A DNA stretch of 7,180 nt, from the NCBI GenBank assembly GCA_016197345.1, contig JACPVY010000246.1, positions 1-7,180 on the forward strand. The letters are read 5' to 3'. Numbering within the stretch: the stretch's first letter is position 1; every line of letters starts with the position of its first letter. Positions 1-5,100 of the stretch are shown here, one piece after another. The translations under genes were made by a program, and so were the position numbers. Origin of the DNA: Burkholderiales bacterium. GTDB lineage: Bacteria; Pseudomonadota; Gammaproteobacteria; Burkholderiales; Burkholderiaceae_D. A model generated the notes under the pieces. That model was not told the DNA's origin. It was given only the letters and a program-made list of their open reading frames with translations, and searched no databases.

Positions 1-110
1 GTTAATTTTTTTTAGTTAATGTTTTTTACGTTACAATTATATTATATTTACGCGTAAAAATTTATTTTGAAATTTTTAACAACACTTGTTTACTGAAATA
101 TTACATATAA
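1..110. other. AT-rich non-coding stretch with a tandem 14-bp repeat
   Basis: About 17% of bases are G or C over the first 120 positions, far below the genes that follow, and stops occur in the forward frames. Positions 1-14 and 15-28 are two tandem copies of a 14-bp unit (GTTAAT followed by a T-run and A) differing at one base. TTTACGCGTAAA at 47-58 is a perfect palindrome, and 55-63 pairs with 70-78 (TAAAAATTT/AAATTTTTA). I see no gene. Its abrupt change to coding-like sequence near 111-123 suggests a recombination boundary, which is inference. Confidence 0.6.
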
Positions 111-467
111 TTACATTCATACCAGTCTTTAGTCGATATCCGCGAAGCGATTGACGCTTATAAAAAAGCGAGCGATCTAGGCCGCATCGCGCGCAAAGTC
201 GGCGAAAGCGGCTATCCCAAAACCTTAGAAGTGCTAGCGGATGGCGTGGTTGATGAAAAAAGCGCAAATAAGCAGATGATCTATTTCTTGCGTCGCTTGC
301 CGCGTGATCCGTTTGCGCTCGACGCCAACCTCAGCAATGGTGCGACGTGGGGCAAACGCTCACATGCCTCGCCCGACGATAATCCCAGCGAAGGCGACGA
401 TATTTTTGATGTGTATTCGCGCTCCAAGTTGATCGGATTGAACGGTGTTGCCCTCAATAAATGGTAA
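111..467 (+). pseudogene. GspG-like type II secretion pseudopilin, 5'-truncated remnant
   Basis: The open frame reads about 115 residues to TAA at 465-467 and matches the C-terminal two thirds of GspG-like pseudopilins: a helix (LVDIREAIDAYKK), GYPKTLEVLADGV, the FLRRLPRDPF strand, then WGKRSHASPDD, DDIFDVYSRS and the ending GLNGVALNKW. Intact family members begin with a prepilin peptidase site (G^FTLIE) and a hydrophobic helix. Here those roughly 35-45 residues are absent in every frame upstream, and a stop (TAA 108-110) precedes the open stretch. No ATG lies in frame before GTG 231, which has no Shine-Dalgarno and would remove the pilin helix. Without the leader and the hydrophobic helix it could not be processed or assembled into a pseudopilus. 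GC content resembles the other genes, not the AT-rich flanks. Family assignment is from remembered motifs and I am fairly sure of it. A misassembly at the junction is an alternative to a true remnant. Confidence 0.75.
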
Positions 468-682
468 TTTTGGTATCAAAAATTTCCGCCGTGACAGCTT
501 AGTTTCAAGCCAGAACGAATTTATTTATTTTACATTCCGATGCGCAATTATTTTGTTGCGCAACTCAAAGCGCTTAAATTTATTGCGATAACCATTATTA
601 TTTACATCAATAAAGTTTTTATTTAGCAAGTTTGTTTATTAATTAACGTGTAAAGTGTTCTTTGTTTTATTTTATAAATGTT
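468..682. other. AT-rich non-coding spacer
   Basis: This spacer between the pseudopilin remnant and the promoter at 683 has many stops in all frames and no convincing gene. A 7-bp hairpin, TGCGCAA (541-547) with TTGCGCA (556-562), is present but no T-run follows it, so it is not a convincing terminator for the upstream remnant. The rest is A/T-rich sequence of the kind seen upstream of promoters. Confidence 0.5.
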
Positions 683-712
683 TTGACAACATCAGCTTTT
701 AACAATTATGAT
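683..712 (+). promoter_or_regulatory. Sigma70-type promoter for the structured intergenic transcript
   Basis: TTGACA at 683-688 matches the -35 consensus exactly, and TATGAT at 707-712 matches five of six -10 positions, with an 18-base spacer. Upstream DNA is A/T-rich. A transcript would start near 718-720. No conventional gene follows for 1 kb on this strand, but hairpins and a terminator do, so the promoter probably serves a non-coding or leader-like RNA. Confidence 0.6.
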
Positions 713-735
713 GCCCTTCGTCAGGCAAAAATCAG

Positions 736-810
736 ATGGAAAAGCAACTAAAAATATATGCTTCCGCTGGTTGGGCATATGCGATGCTCGCAAAGTATCG
801 GAGGGTGTGA
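736..810 (+). CDS. Possible 24-residue mini-ORF in the structured transcript
   Basis: ATG 736 opens a 24-codon frame (begins MEKQLKIYAS, ends AKYRRV) stopped by TGA 808-810, starting about 17 nt after the predicted transcription start. The ribosome site is weak: AGG lies about ten bases upstream. The peptide is basic with a few aromatic residues, with no signal peptide, membrane segment or run of regulatory codons that would mark a classical attenuator. Its stop is one base before the ATG of the next mini-ORF, a spacing that allows translational coupling. It is short enough to occur by chance, so I list it as a candidate because of its position. Confidence 0.22.
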   Translation: MEKQLKIYASAGWAYAMLAKYRRV

Positions 811-847
811 AATGTTCATTTCGCGATTCTCCACCGCGCATATGCCC
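773..847 (+). promoter_or_regulatory. Long hairpin burying a ribosome site and start codon
   Basis: The outer stem is a perfect 11-bp inverted repeat (773-783 with 837-847). The inner part pairs GGAG 800-803 with CTCC 829-832, then 806-813 with 818-825 (eight pairs including two G-U), closed by a GTTC loop. The Shine-Dalgarno and ATG of the 812-856 mini-ORF are enclosed. The sequence just upstream (ATATGC 756-761) can compete for 775-780, giving an alternative fold. A regulatory switch is inference; the inverted repeats are directly visible. Confidence 0.45.
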
Positions 848-856
848 CTGAAATAG
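812..856 (+). CDS. Possible 14-residue mini-ORF with ideal Shine-Dalgarno
   Basis: ATG 812 starts a 14-codon frame (MFISRFSTAHMPLK, stop TAG 854-856). GGAGG at 800-804 lies seven bases before the ATG, the best ribosome site in this part of the window. Both site and start codon fall in a hairpin: GGAG 800-803 can pair with CTCC 829-832, and 806-813, including the first bases of the ATG, with 818-825. Translation would therefore be low unless something opens the structure, for example ribosomes finishing the mini-ORF at 736-810. The frame is too short for recognition by homology; the case rests on the start signals. Confidence 0.27.
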   Translation: MFISRFSTAHMPLK

Positions 857-891
857 AGGAGACACTTTCAGCCAGCCTGAATGACAGCAGG

Positions 892-919
892 GGAGCCATT
901 GCCAAGCGGCGATGGCTCC
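892..919 (+). repeat. Strong 12-bp hairpin followed by a C-rich tract
   Basis: 892-903 pairs with 908-919 over twelve positions (one G-U in RNA) around the loop AAGC. CAG 888-890 and CTG 922-924 can extend it across small bulges. No T-run follows, so it is not an intrinsic terminator. Instead a C-rich tract (926-942) comes next, which would be exposed between this helix and the one at 965-979. Confidence 0.6.
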
Positions 920-1047
920 ATCTGCCCCATCTCCCCCCCTCCAATTTTAAGTCGGCAGCGAAATGCAGGCTTTGCCTGCGCCACGAGGGCGCGGGCGCTA
1001 ACGGTGTTGTAGTGAGTAGTAGCGTAGCTGTGAGTAGAGCAGTTTTA

Positions 1048-1082
1048 GGGCGCGATGAGCTTAGCTGATCGCGCCCATTTTT
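1048..1082 (+). terminator. Intrinsic terminator of the intergenic transcript
   Basis: GGGCGCGAT (1048-1056) pairs perfectly with ATCGCGCCC (1068-1076). AGC/GCT inside extend the stem past a G-G mismatch, and five Ts (1078-1082) follow. The T-run is only on the plus-strand side: the reverse reading continues TAAAAC, so the hairpin terminates plus-strand RNA better than the converging gene at 1100-1720. Confidence 0.7.
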
Positions 1083-1099
1083 ATGCTTGCTTGGAAGAT

Positions 1100-1720
1100 T
1101 TATTTGACCAGTTTCTTACTTTGACGGCGACGCAAAAAGGCTAAGGTGCCTAAGCCGCCTAATAACATCGCATAGCTAGACGCTTCGGGAACAGGAGCGG
1201 CTGGCTGGATGGTGCGGAAAATAGCATAGGTCGAATCACTCGAACTATTACTGCTCACCGTATCGTGCCAAATCCATTTGGCATTGACATCATGCACCGT
1301 CGCACCCCAAGGGCCGCTGCCATTATCAGTCTCGGCCAGCGGTGTCGCCCAAGTTGCGTGGGCAATATTGCTGACTACCCCCGCGGTACTGGTGTCGCTG
1401 CTACTAGCAACAACGTATTGCCAGCTCGCGGTATTTGAATACAGATTTCCCTGCGCGGTGGAAAACACCCCTTGCCACGCCTGTGGCCCGCCCCAATCGT
1501 GAGCGGCGACATATAAATATTCGCCCGGTGCGGTATCGAAGGAAAAGGTAAATGGCGCGCCCCAATTATTACCATAGCCACGTAGCGTCAAATTACTGCC
1601 ACTAGCGTTGCCGGTGTACAGCCAAAACTCATTGTCTGCGGTCAAGGTTGCGGTCGTGTTCGCTGCATTTGCCAGTGCTGCCGAAAAACCCAATGCAAGT
1701 ACCAAAATCAGTTTTCTCAT
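1100..1720 (-). CDS. PEP-CTERM sorting-domain exported protein
   Basis: The 206-residue protein has a signal peptide (basic MRK, hydrophobic core to about residue 16, cleavage after ANA at 17-19), a secreted domain rich in Trp, Ser, Thr, Asn and Gly (about 20-172), and a C-terminal sorting tail: VPEA at 177-180, a hydrophobic segment 183-195, then RRR at 197-199. This three-part tail is what exosortase recognises in PEP-CTERM proteins; the protein is exported, cut by exosortase, and released or attached at the outer surface. The motif reads PEA, a tolerated variant of PEP. The middle domain (WGGPQAWQG, WHDTVSS) resembles a group of PEP-CTERM proteins I recall, function unknown. I chose ATG 1718-1720 because AAGGA sits five bases before it; an in-frame ATG at 1786 would place 22 odd residues before the signal peptide. 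No exosortase gene is in the window. No good terminator follows on this strand. Confidence 0.85.
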   Translation of the reverse strand: MRKLILVLALGFSAALANAANTTATLTADNEFWLYTGNASGSNLTLRGYGNNWGAPFTFSFDTAPGEYLYVAAHDWGGPQAWQGVFSTAQGNLYSNTASWQYVVASSSDTSTAGVVSNIAHATWATPLAETDNGSGPWGATVHDVNAKWIWHDTVSSNSSSDSTYAIFRTIQPAAPVPEASSYAMLLGGLGTLAFLRRRQSKKLVK

Positions 1721-1792
1721 CATCATCCTTTCAAAGCGGATAGAAATTACGCAAAAAGAAACACTTAAAATTTGTTTTATTGCCAACAGCAG

Positions 1793-1820
1793 AATCTAGC
1801 ATACCAGAGAAAAAGCGCAA
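1793..1820 (-). promoter_or_regulatory. Candidate promoter for the PEP-CTERM gene
   Basis: On the minus strand TTGCGC (1820-1815) and TAGATT (1798-1793) are separated by 16 bases. Each matches four of six consensus positions, and the leader to the ATG at 1720 would be about 65 nt. This is a moderate match in A/T-rich DNA. Confidence 0.3.
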
Positions 1821-2078
1821 CAGTTAGAATAAATAGCGATATTAATAGCCACAGATTCTATTTTGAGCAAATCTACAGCCCTGCTCGAAAAACTGTGGCG
1901 ACGCAGATACTGAACCGAGAAATCCCGCTTTTAGCGTGGCAAAGCAAGGGGCACAAGTTCAAGAATTGATGGCGCTGTAGGTTTGTTGAGGCGGCCAGTA
2001 ATAGATTCAACAAATTCTCTAGTCGCGCCAACATGATGGTAAGATTGTCATCAAAAGAATCAGAGGGGGACACTCAGC
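1821..2078. other. Non-coding region between divergent genes
   Basis: With 1721-1820 this makes a 358-base gap between the PEP-CTERM gene (-) and the HDOD operon (+). The open frames here carry no recognisable protein, have no ribosome sites and lack a domain-like composition. TTTGTTGA (1982-1989) and TCAACAAA (2007-2014) form a perfect 8-bp inverted repeat 65 bases before the start at 2079 and could be an operator or a hairpin in the leader. I could not identify a convincing -35/-10 pair for the operon. AGGGGG at 2064-2069, nine bases before ATG 2079, is its Shine-Dalgarno. Confidence 0.45.
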
Positions 2079-2399
2079 ATGGCGATGAGTCACAAACAAT
2101 TGCCGATTGATCAGGTGATGCCGGGCATGGTTTTAGCCGATCAAATTTGCAATGCGGTGGGCACAGTGTTATTGGTTCCGGGTACGGTGATGAGCGAGGC
2201 GATTTTGACCAGCTTACACCGCCACCAAATTGAATCGCTACCGATTTTGTTTGAAATCACGGAAGGCGAAGACCCAACCCAAAATGTGCAAGAACAATGC
2301 GCCCGCATTGAGCATTTATTCCGCAAACATGCCGCCGATGACGCTAGCCCCATGCTCAAATCTTTGCTGCTGCATTACCGCGCTGGAGAAGCCGCATGA
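2079..2399 (+). CDS. Small HDOD-associated signalling accessory protein
   Basis: The 106-residue cytoplasmic protein has no signal peptide or membrane segment. Residues 9-58 (PIDQVMPGMVLADQI, then GTVLLVPGTVMSEAILTSL and a HRHQIESLPI strand) match the short domain found at the N-terminus of HD-GYP/HDOD signalling proteins or as a separate small gene beside them. In those families the hallmark is PGM-x-L-A-D followed by LL-x-x-GT and a helix. Residues 70-101 look helical (EQCARIEHLFRKH and MLKSLLLHY) and may bind the partner. The first ATG (2079) fits a G-rich Shine-Dalgarno, AGGGGG nine bases upstream; a second in-frame ATG at 2085 is possible. The stop overlaps the ATG of the HDOD gene by four bases, which implies coupled translation and a shared function. 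The exact role is unknown; a sensor or modulator subunit is inference. Confidence 0.7.
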   Translation: MAMSHKQLPIDQVMPGMVLADQICNAVGTVLLVPGTVMSEAILTSLHRHQIESLPILFEITEGEDPTQNVQEQCARIEHLFRKHAADDASPMLKSLLLHYRAGEAA

Positions 2400-3241
2400 A
2401 AGCCCTGCTCTCGCAAGAACAAATGCTGGCGCATGTCGACGATCTGCCTTCGCTGCCTGCTGTTGTGATGGATTTACTCAATAGCATTGATCAAGAAGAT
2501 GCCGATATCGGCGTAATCGCTAAAAAAGTATCGCTAGATCAAGCCCTTACCGCGAAAACGCTACGCCTCGCCAATTCCGCCTGTTTTACCAAACAAGTCA
2601 AAGTCACCACGATTCAACATGCCATTACCTTTCTTGGCATCGGCACAGTACGCAATTTGATCACCGCAGCCGCACTCACTGGTTGTTTTCCGCAAGGCCA
2701 ATTGAAAGGCTTTGATTACAAAGGCTTTTGGCGTCATTCGATCGCCACTGCCACCTGCGCCAAAGTGCTAGCGCGCTACGTGCGCTTCAATCAAGACTAT
2801 GCCTTCACTGCTGGCTTGCTACACGACATTGGTCGCCTGGTATTAGTGACGCAATTCCCAGAATATTATGAAAAAGTGATCGCTTGGCGTGCCGCCTACG
2901 ATAGCCAATGGCAACTTGCCGAGCGCACTGTGCTGGGAGTCGATCATATCGATGCGGGCAAAGCATTAGCCGCGCATTGGCATTTTTCCGGCACGCTACA
3001 ACTAGCGATTGCGGGCCATCATCAACCCGATGCACCCGGCGCTGGCTTTTTAGCAACGCTAGTGCATGTCGCCGATTGCATTACCCATGGTTTGGATTTA
3101 ACCCAAGTCGAAGATGATATTGTGCCGCCCGTTTCTATCATCGCTTGGAATGCAGTGGGAATAGAGGATGACGTCTATTTGCAGATTTTTCGTGAGACAG
3201 AAATGCAAACAGCGGACGTCAGCAGGGTATTATTAGCCTGA
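2396..3241 (+). CDS. HDOD-domain signal-transduction protein
   Basis: The 281-residue protein is one HDOD domain, a relative of the HD phosphohydrolases, nearly full length, with no receiver, GGDEF or EAL domain. LPSLPAVVMDLL at 17-28 begins the domain, and residues 34-100 hold its helical core (SLDQALTAKTLRLANSA, then AITFLGIGTVRNLI). HD-type residues are largely retained: H114 (FWRHS), H143-D144 (LLHDIGR), H184, H208-H209 (GHH) and D227 (HVAD). HDOD proteins often keep these without proven catalysis, so enzyme activity cannot be claimed; the family is tied to cyclic-di-GMP, motility and stress signalling. The short HDOD-only form resembles those working with a separate small partner, which is probably the gene overlapping it upstream (ATGA overlap, 2396-2399). 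A terminator follows directly at 3242-3268. The family call is firm; target and output are unknown. Confidence 0.88.
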   Translation: MKALLSQEQMLAHVDDLPSLPAVVMDLLNSIDQEDADIGVIAKKVSLDQALTAKTLRLANSACFTKQVKVTTIQHAITFLGIGTVRNLITAAALTGCFPQGQLKGFDYKGFWRHSIATATCAKVLARYVRFNQDYAFTAGLLHDIGRLVLVTQFPEYYEKVIAWRAAYDSQWQLAERTVLGVDHIDAGKALAAHWHFSGTLQLAIAGHHQPDAPGAGFLATLVHVADCITHGLDLTQVEDDIVPPVSIIAWNAVGIEDDVYLQIFRETEMQTADVSRVLLA

Positions 3242-3268
3242 ACCAAGCAACTGCTTGGTAAATTTTTT
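3242..3268 (+). terminator. Intrinsic terminator after the HDOD operon
   Basis: ACCAAGC (3242-3248) pairs with GCTTGGT (3253-3259) around the loop AACT. Three As and then six Ts (3263-3268) follow. It starts on the base after the TGA stop and ends the two-gene unit, so the SDR gene at 3316 probably has its own promoter or relies on read-through; I found no clear promoter between them. Confidence 0.8.
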
Positions 3269-3315
3269 GTAGCGCAGGCTTTCTTCTTTCCTTTCCCATT
3301 ATTAAGGCGATCACC

Positions 3316-4164
3316 ATGAGTTTAGCAGGCAAAACTTTGTTCATTTCCGGCGGTAGCCGTGGCATAGGCTTGGCAATTGCGCTACGCGCGGCGCGCGATG
3401 GTGCCAATATTGTCATTGCAGCAAAAACCAGCGATCCCGATCCACGCTTAGATGGCACTATCCACACGGCAGCGGCAGCAATTGAAGCGGCGGGCGGCAA
3501 AGCGTTGCCATTGATCGTTGACATTCGCGATGACGAGCGGGTTAAAGCGGCGGTCGAAGAGGCTGTGGCCGCATTTGGTGGCATCGATATCTTGATCAAT
3601 AATGCCAGTGCGATTCGATTGACGGGCACGCTAGAAACGCCGGTCAAACGCTATGACTTAATGCATGGTGTGAATGGTCGCGGCACATTTGTTTGCAGCC
3701 AAGCGTGCTTGCCATATCTGTTGAAGGCAGAAAATCCGCATATTTTGACGATGTCGCCACCGCTATTGCAAGATCCAAAATGGTTTGCACGCTGGCCAAC
3801 TTATGCGATTGCCAAATACACGATGAGTTTGTTCACGCTCGCGCATGCGGCTGAGTTTCGTGAGCAAGGCATTGCCGTCAATTCGCTCTGGCCGCGCACC
3901 TCGATTGCGACGGCGGCGGTGGCGAATGAAATCGGCGGTGAAGCGATGATGAATGCGTCACGTAAACCTGAAATTATGGCAGACGCCGCATATTGGATTT
4001 TGACGCAAAAAGCCAAGCGCGTTTCTGGCAATTTCTTTATTGACGATGAAGTGCTGATTGCCGCAGGCATTCGCGATTTAGCCCATTACGATGTGGTGCC
4101 GGGCGCGAAATTGCAGGCAGACTTTTTTGTCGAAGCGCTGCCAGGCATGTTGCCCTCGGCATAA
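3316..4164 (+). CDS. HSDL2-like short-chain dehydrogenase/reductase
   Basis: The 282-residue soluble oxidoreductase has a Rossmann fold that binds NAD(H) or NADP(H). The glycine motif is SGGSRGIG at 11-18, followed by a first-half beta-alpha pattern with VDI at 68-70 near the adenine pocket, NNAS at 95-98, catalytic Asn at 120, Ser at 147 (TMSPP) and the Y163-x-x-x-K167 pair (YAIAK). LWPRTSIATAA at 191-201, after the active site, and the long loop after strand two (SDPDPRLDGTIHTAA) are typical of the HSDL2-like branch (hydroxysteroid dehydrogenase-like 2), whose bacterial members have no firmly known substrate; fatty-acid or steroid-like carbonyl compounds are guesses. There is no SCP2 domain, which the animal protein carries. 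Start ATG 3316 has AAGG at 3304-3307 upstream. It stands alone between two terminators, so it is probably monocistronic. Family call firm, substrate unknown. Confidence 0.88.
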   Translation: MSLAGKTLFISGGSRGIGLAIALRAARDGANIVIAAKTSDPDPRLDGTIHTAAAAIEAAGGKALPLIVDIRDDERVKAAVEEAVAAFGGIDILINNASAIRLTGTLETPVKRYDLMHGVNGRGTFVCSQACLPYLLKAENPHILTMSPPLLQDPKWFARWPTYAIAKYTMSLFTLAHAAEFREQGIAVNSLWPRTSIATAAVANEIGGEAMMNASRKPEIMADAAYWILTQKAKRVSGNFFIDDEVLIAAGIRDLAHYDVVPGAKLQADFFVEALPGMLPSA

Positions 4165-4180
4165 AATCGCGATCCGCAAT

Positions 4181-4219
4181 AAAAAACGCAGCACGCCGAT
4201 GAGGCTGCTGCGTTTTTTT
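4181..4219. terminator. Bidirectional intrinsic terminator
   Basis: CGCAGCA (4187-4193) pairs with TGCTGCG (4206-4212), extended by six As (4181-4186) opposite seven Ts (4213-4219). GCC/GGC extends the stem inside across a bulged C. Because the A-run and T-run flank the stem, it has a T-run in either orientation and can end both the dehydrogenase gene (stop 4164) and the converging gene whose stop is at 4235. Confidence 0.85.
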
Positions 4220-4234
4220 ATTCGCCGAAACGAA

Positions 4235-5011
4235 TCAGGCTTTGACGTTAATCCGCTGCCCAACTGGTGAAGGGCGCTCGGCTTGATTACGCGCCTTGGT
4301 CGCTTCCGATGGCTCTTTTTGCGCTTCTTTTAGCTTAGCGGCGTTATCCGCCACTTCGGTCTTGACTTGCAATGCCGCCACTTTTGCATAGCGCTCCGTT
4401 TGTGCGCTCTCTTGAATGCGCTGCACTTGTTCGTTTTGTACTTTCGCAGCGACCAAGCGCGGATCCACTTTTTCAACTTGTTTAACCTGCACGTTTTGCT
4501 GCTTTGCCGCTTCAAACTGCTCATTCAATTTTGTGCGCTGCACTTGCAGAGCGGCTTGATCGGAACGTTGATAGGCTGCTGTCTGTAATTGCCGGGTTTG
4601 CTGATCTTTTTGAATTTCGCCAGCGATGCGGTCGGCTCTTTGCTGCTGCACTTTGAATGAAGTTTCATCGCCACCACGCGCGGCAATGGCTTTTACTGCT
4701 TGATCAGTCGATTTAGCCGCGCTAGTACGGGTAGCGCCATTGATGCCATTGCCAAAATTTCCGCTCTCGCTCGCTTTATCGGTTTTATTTGCCGCTTCCA
4801 CCCGCGTGAGCTGTGGCGTGCCACTGCCTACGCCTGCCGCCTGCGAAGCGGCTTGGGCCGCTTTATCTTCTTCCGCTTTACTACGGCCAGTAAAAGATTT
4901 GCCCAGCTTACTTGCTTCCTCGCGTTGGGTGCGAATGGCTTTTTCGCTTTGCAGCGTCTGAAAACTCAAGCTAGAACTGCTATTGGCTGAAGAAATCTGA
5001 CTTAAGCCCAT
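4235..5011 (-). CDS. Hydrophilic Ala/Gln/Lys-rich coiled-coil protein, unknown function
   Basis: I do not recognise this 258-residue protein. It has no signal peptide or membrane segment and no Cys, Trp, His or Met after the start. Residues 2-20 are Ser-rich (SSANSSSSLSF); 21-110 are low-complexity and charged with a Gly/Asn patch (85-92); 118-232 are rich in Gln, Lys, Glu and Ala with recurring blocks (ALQVQRTKLNEQ, NVQVKQVEKV, VQNEQVQRIQ, ALQVKTEVAD), suggesting helix and coiled coil. It ends in PSPVGQRINVKA. Such composition suits a scaffold, structural or disordered protein. The start is ATG 5009-5011, six bases after AGGAG (minus strand 5022-5018); ATG 5012-5014 just before is also possible, while an upstream ATG at 5035 lies before the ribosome site. 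It is flanked by a bidirectional terminator and its own promoter (5101-5128), so it is a single-gene unit. Its reality is supported by the long open frame, ribosome site and promoter. Confidence 0.75.
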   Translation of the reverse strand: MGLSQISSANSSSSLSFQTLQSEKAIRTQREEASKLGKSFTGRSKAEEDKAAQAASQAAGVGSGTPQLTRVEAANKTDKASESGNFGNGINGATRTSAAKSTDQAVKAIAARGGDETSFKVQQQRADRIAGEIQKDQQTRQLQTAAYQRSDQAALQVQRTKLNEQFEAAKQQNVQVKQVEKVDPRLVAAKVQNEQVQRIQESAQTERYAKVAALQVKTEVADNAAKLKEAQKEPSEATKARNQAERPSPVGQRINVKA

Positions 5012-5100
5012 CATATGCTCCTTTCGCCATCGCATCGGCGTTGCGGGTACGCTTGCCAGCGGATATCTGCAATTTGGCGGCTAGCGACAACATCTTTATT

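Larger units (their letters stand above)
719..1083 (+). ncRNA. Candidate structured RNA transcript, family unrecognised
   Basis: The segment runs from a strong promoter (683-712) to an intrinsic terminator (1048-1082), about 365 nt. Visible helices: an 11-bp perfect stem 773-783/837-847 (GGGCATATGCG/CGCATATGCCC) enclosing an inner hairpin at 800-832; CTGAAA/TTTCAG 848-853/866-871; a 12-bp stem with one G-U pair 892-903/908-919 closed by an AAGC tetraloop; and GCAGGC/GCCTGC 965-970/974-979. Some are mutually exclusive: 756-761 (ATATGC) can pair with 775-780, and CCCCTG 845-850 with CAGGGG 888-893. A C-rich, probably unpaired tract lies at 926-942. I do not see RNase P RNA, tmRNA, 6S or cobalamin-riboswitch signatures. 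It could be a trans-acting small RNA, a dual-function RNA with the mini-ORFs inside it, or several stacked elements. Existence of the transcript is inferred from signals only. Confidence 0.45.

Noticed and set aside
47..58. Perfect palindrome TTTACGCGTAAA as an operator or resolution site
   Set aside because: A 12-bp palindrome in A/T-rich DNA is weak evidence alone, and no gene or second copy is near to give it a role.
76..267. Minus-strand ORF of 63 residues
   Set aside because: Antisense to the pseudopilin remnant; Arg-rich shadow composition and no ribosome site.
231..467. A 78-residue gene starting at GTG 231
   Set aside because: No ribosome site precedes it, and the same frame continues upstream with clear pseudopilin sequence, so this is an internal GTG of a truncated gene.
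541..562. Hairpin TGCGCAA/TTGCGCA as terminator of the pseudopilin remnant
   Set aside because: No T-run follows and it is 75 bases past the stop.
881..1012. 43-codon ORF starting at ATG 881
   Set aside because: GGAG at 859-862 is 18 bases away, too far, and the peptide is mostly a translation of stems and the C-rich tract. Composition looks like non-coding sequence.
719..1083. RNase P RNA, tmRNA, 6S RNA or cobalamin riboswitch
   Set aside because: The length could suit RNase P or tmRNA, but I do not see their conserved cores, a tRNA-like end, or the usual riboswitch signature words.
1721..1786. Start of the PEP-CTERM protein at ATG 1786
   Set aside because: It would put 22 non-signal-like residues before the signal peptide, whereas ATG 1720 has a well-spaced AAGGA.
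1772..2073. Overlapping ORFs on both strands in the gap (1772-1969 plus, 1873-2073 minus)
   Set aside because: No ribosome sites, no recognisable domains, and they overlap each other and the promoter region.
3219..3647. 142-residue minus-strand ORF
   Set aside because: Antisense to the 5' part of the dehydrogenase gene. Its Ala/Ser-rich composition mirrors the codons of the real gene, and it crosses the HDOD terminator.
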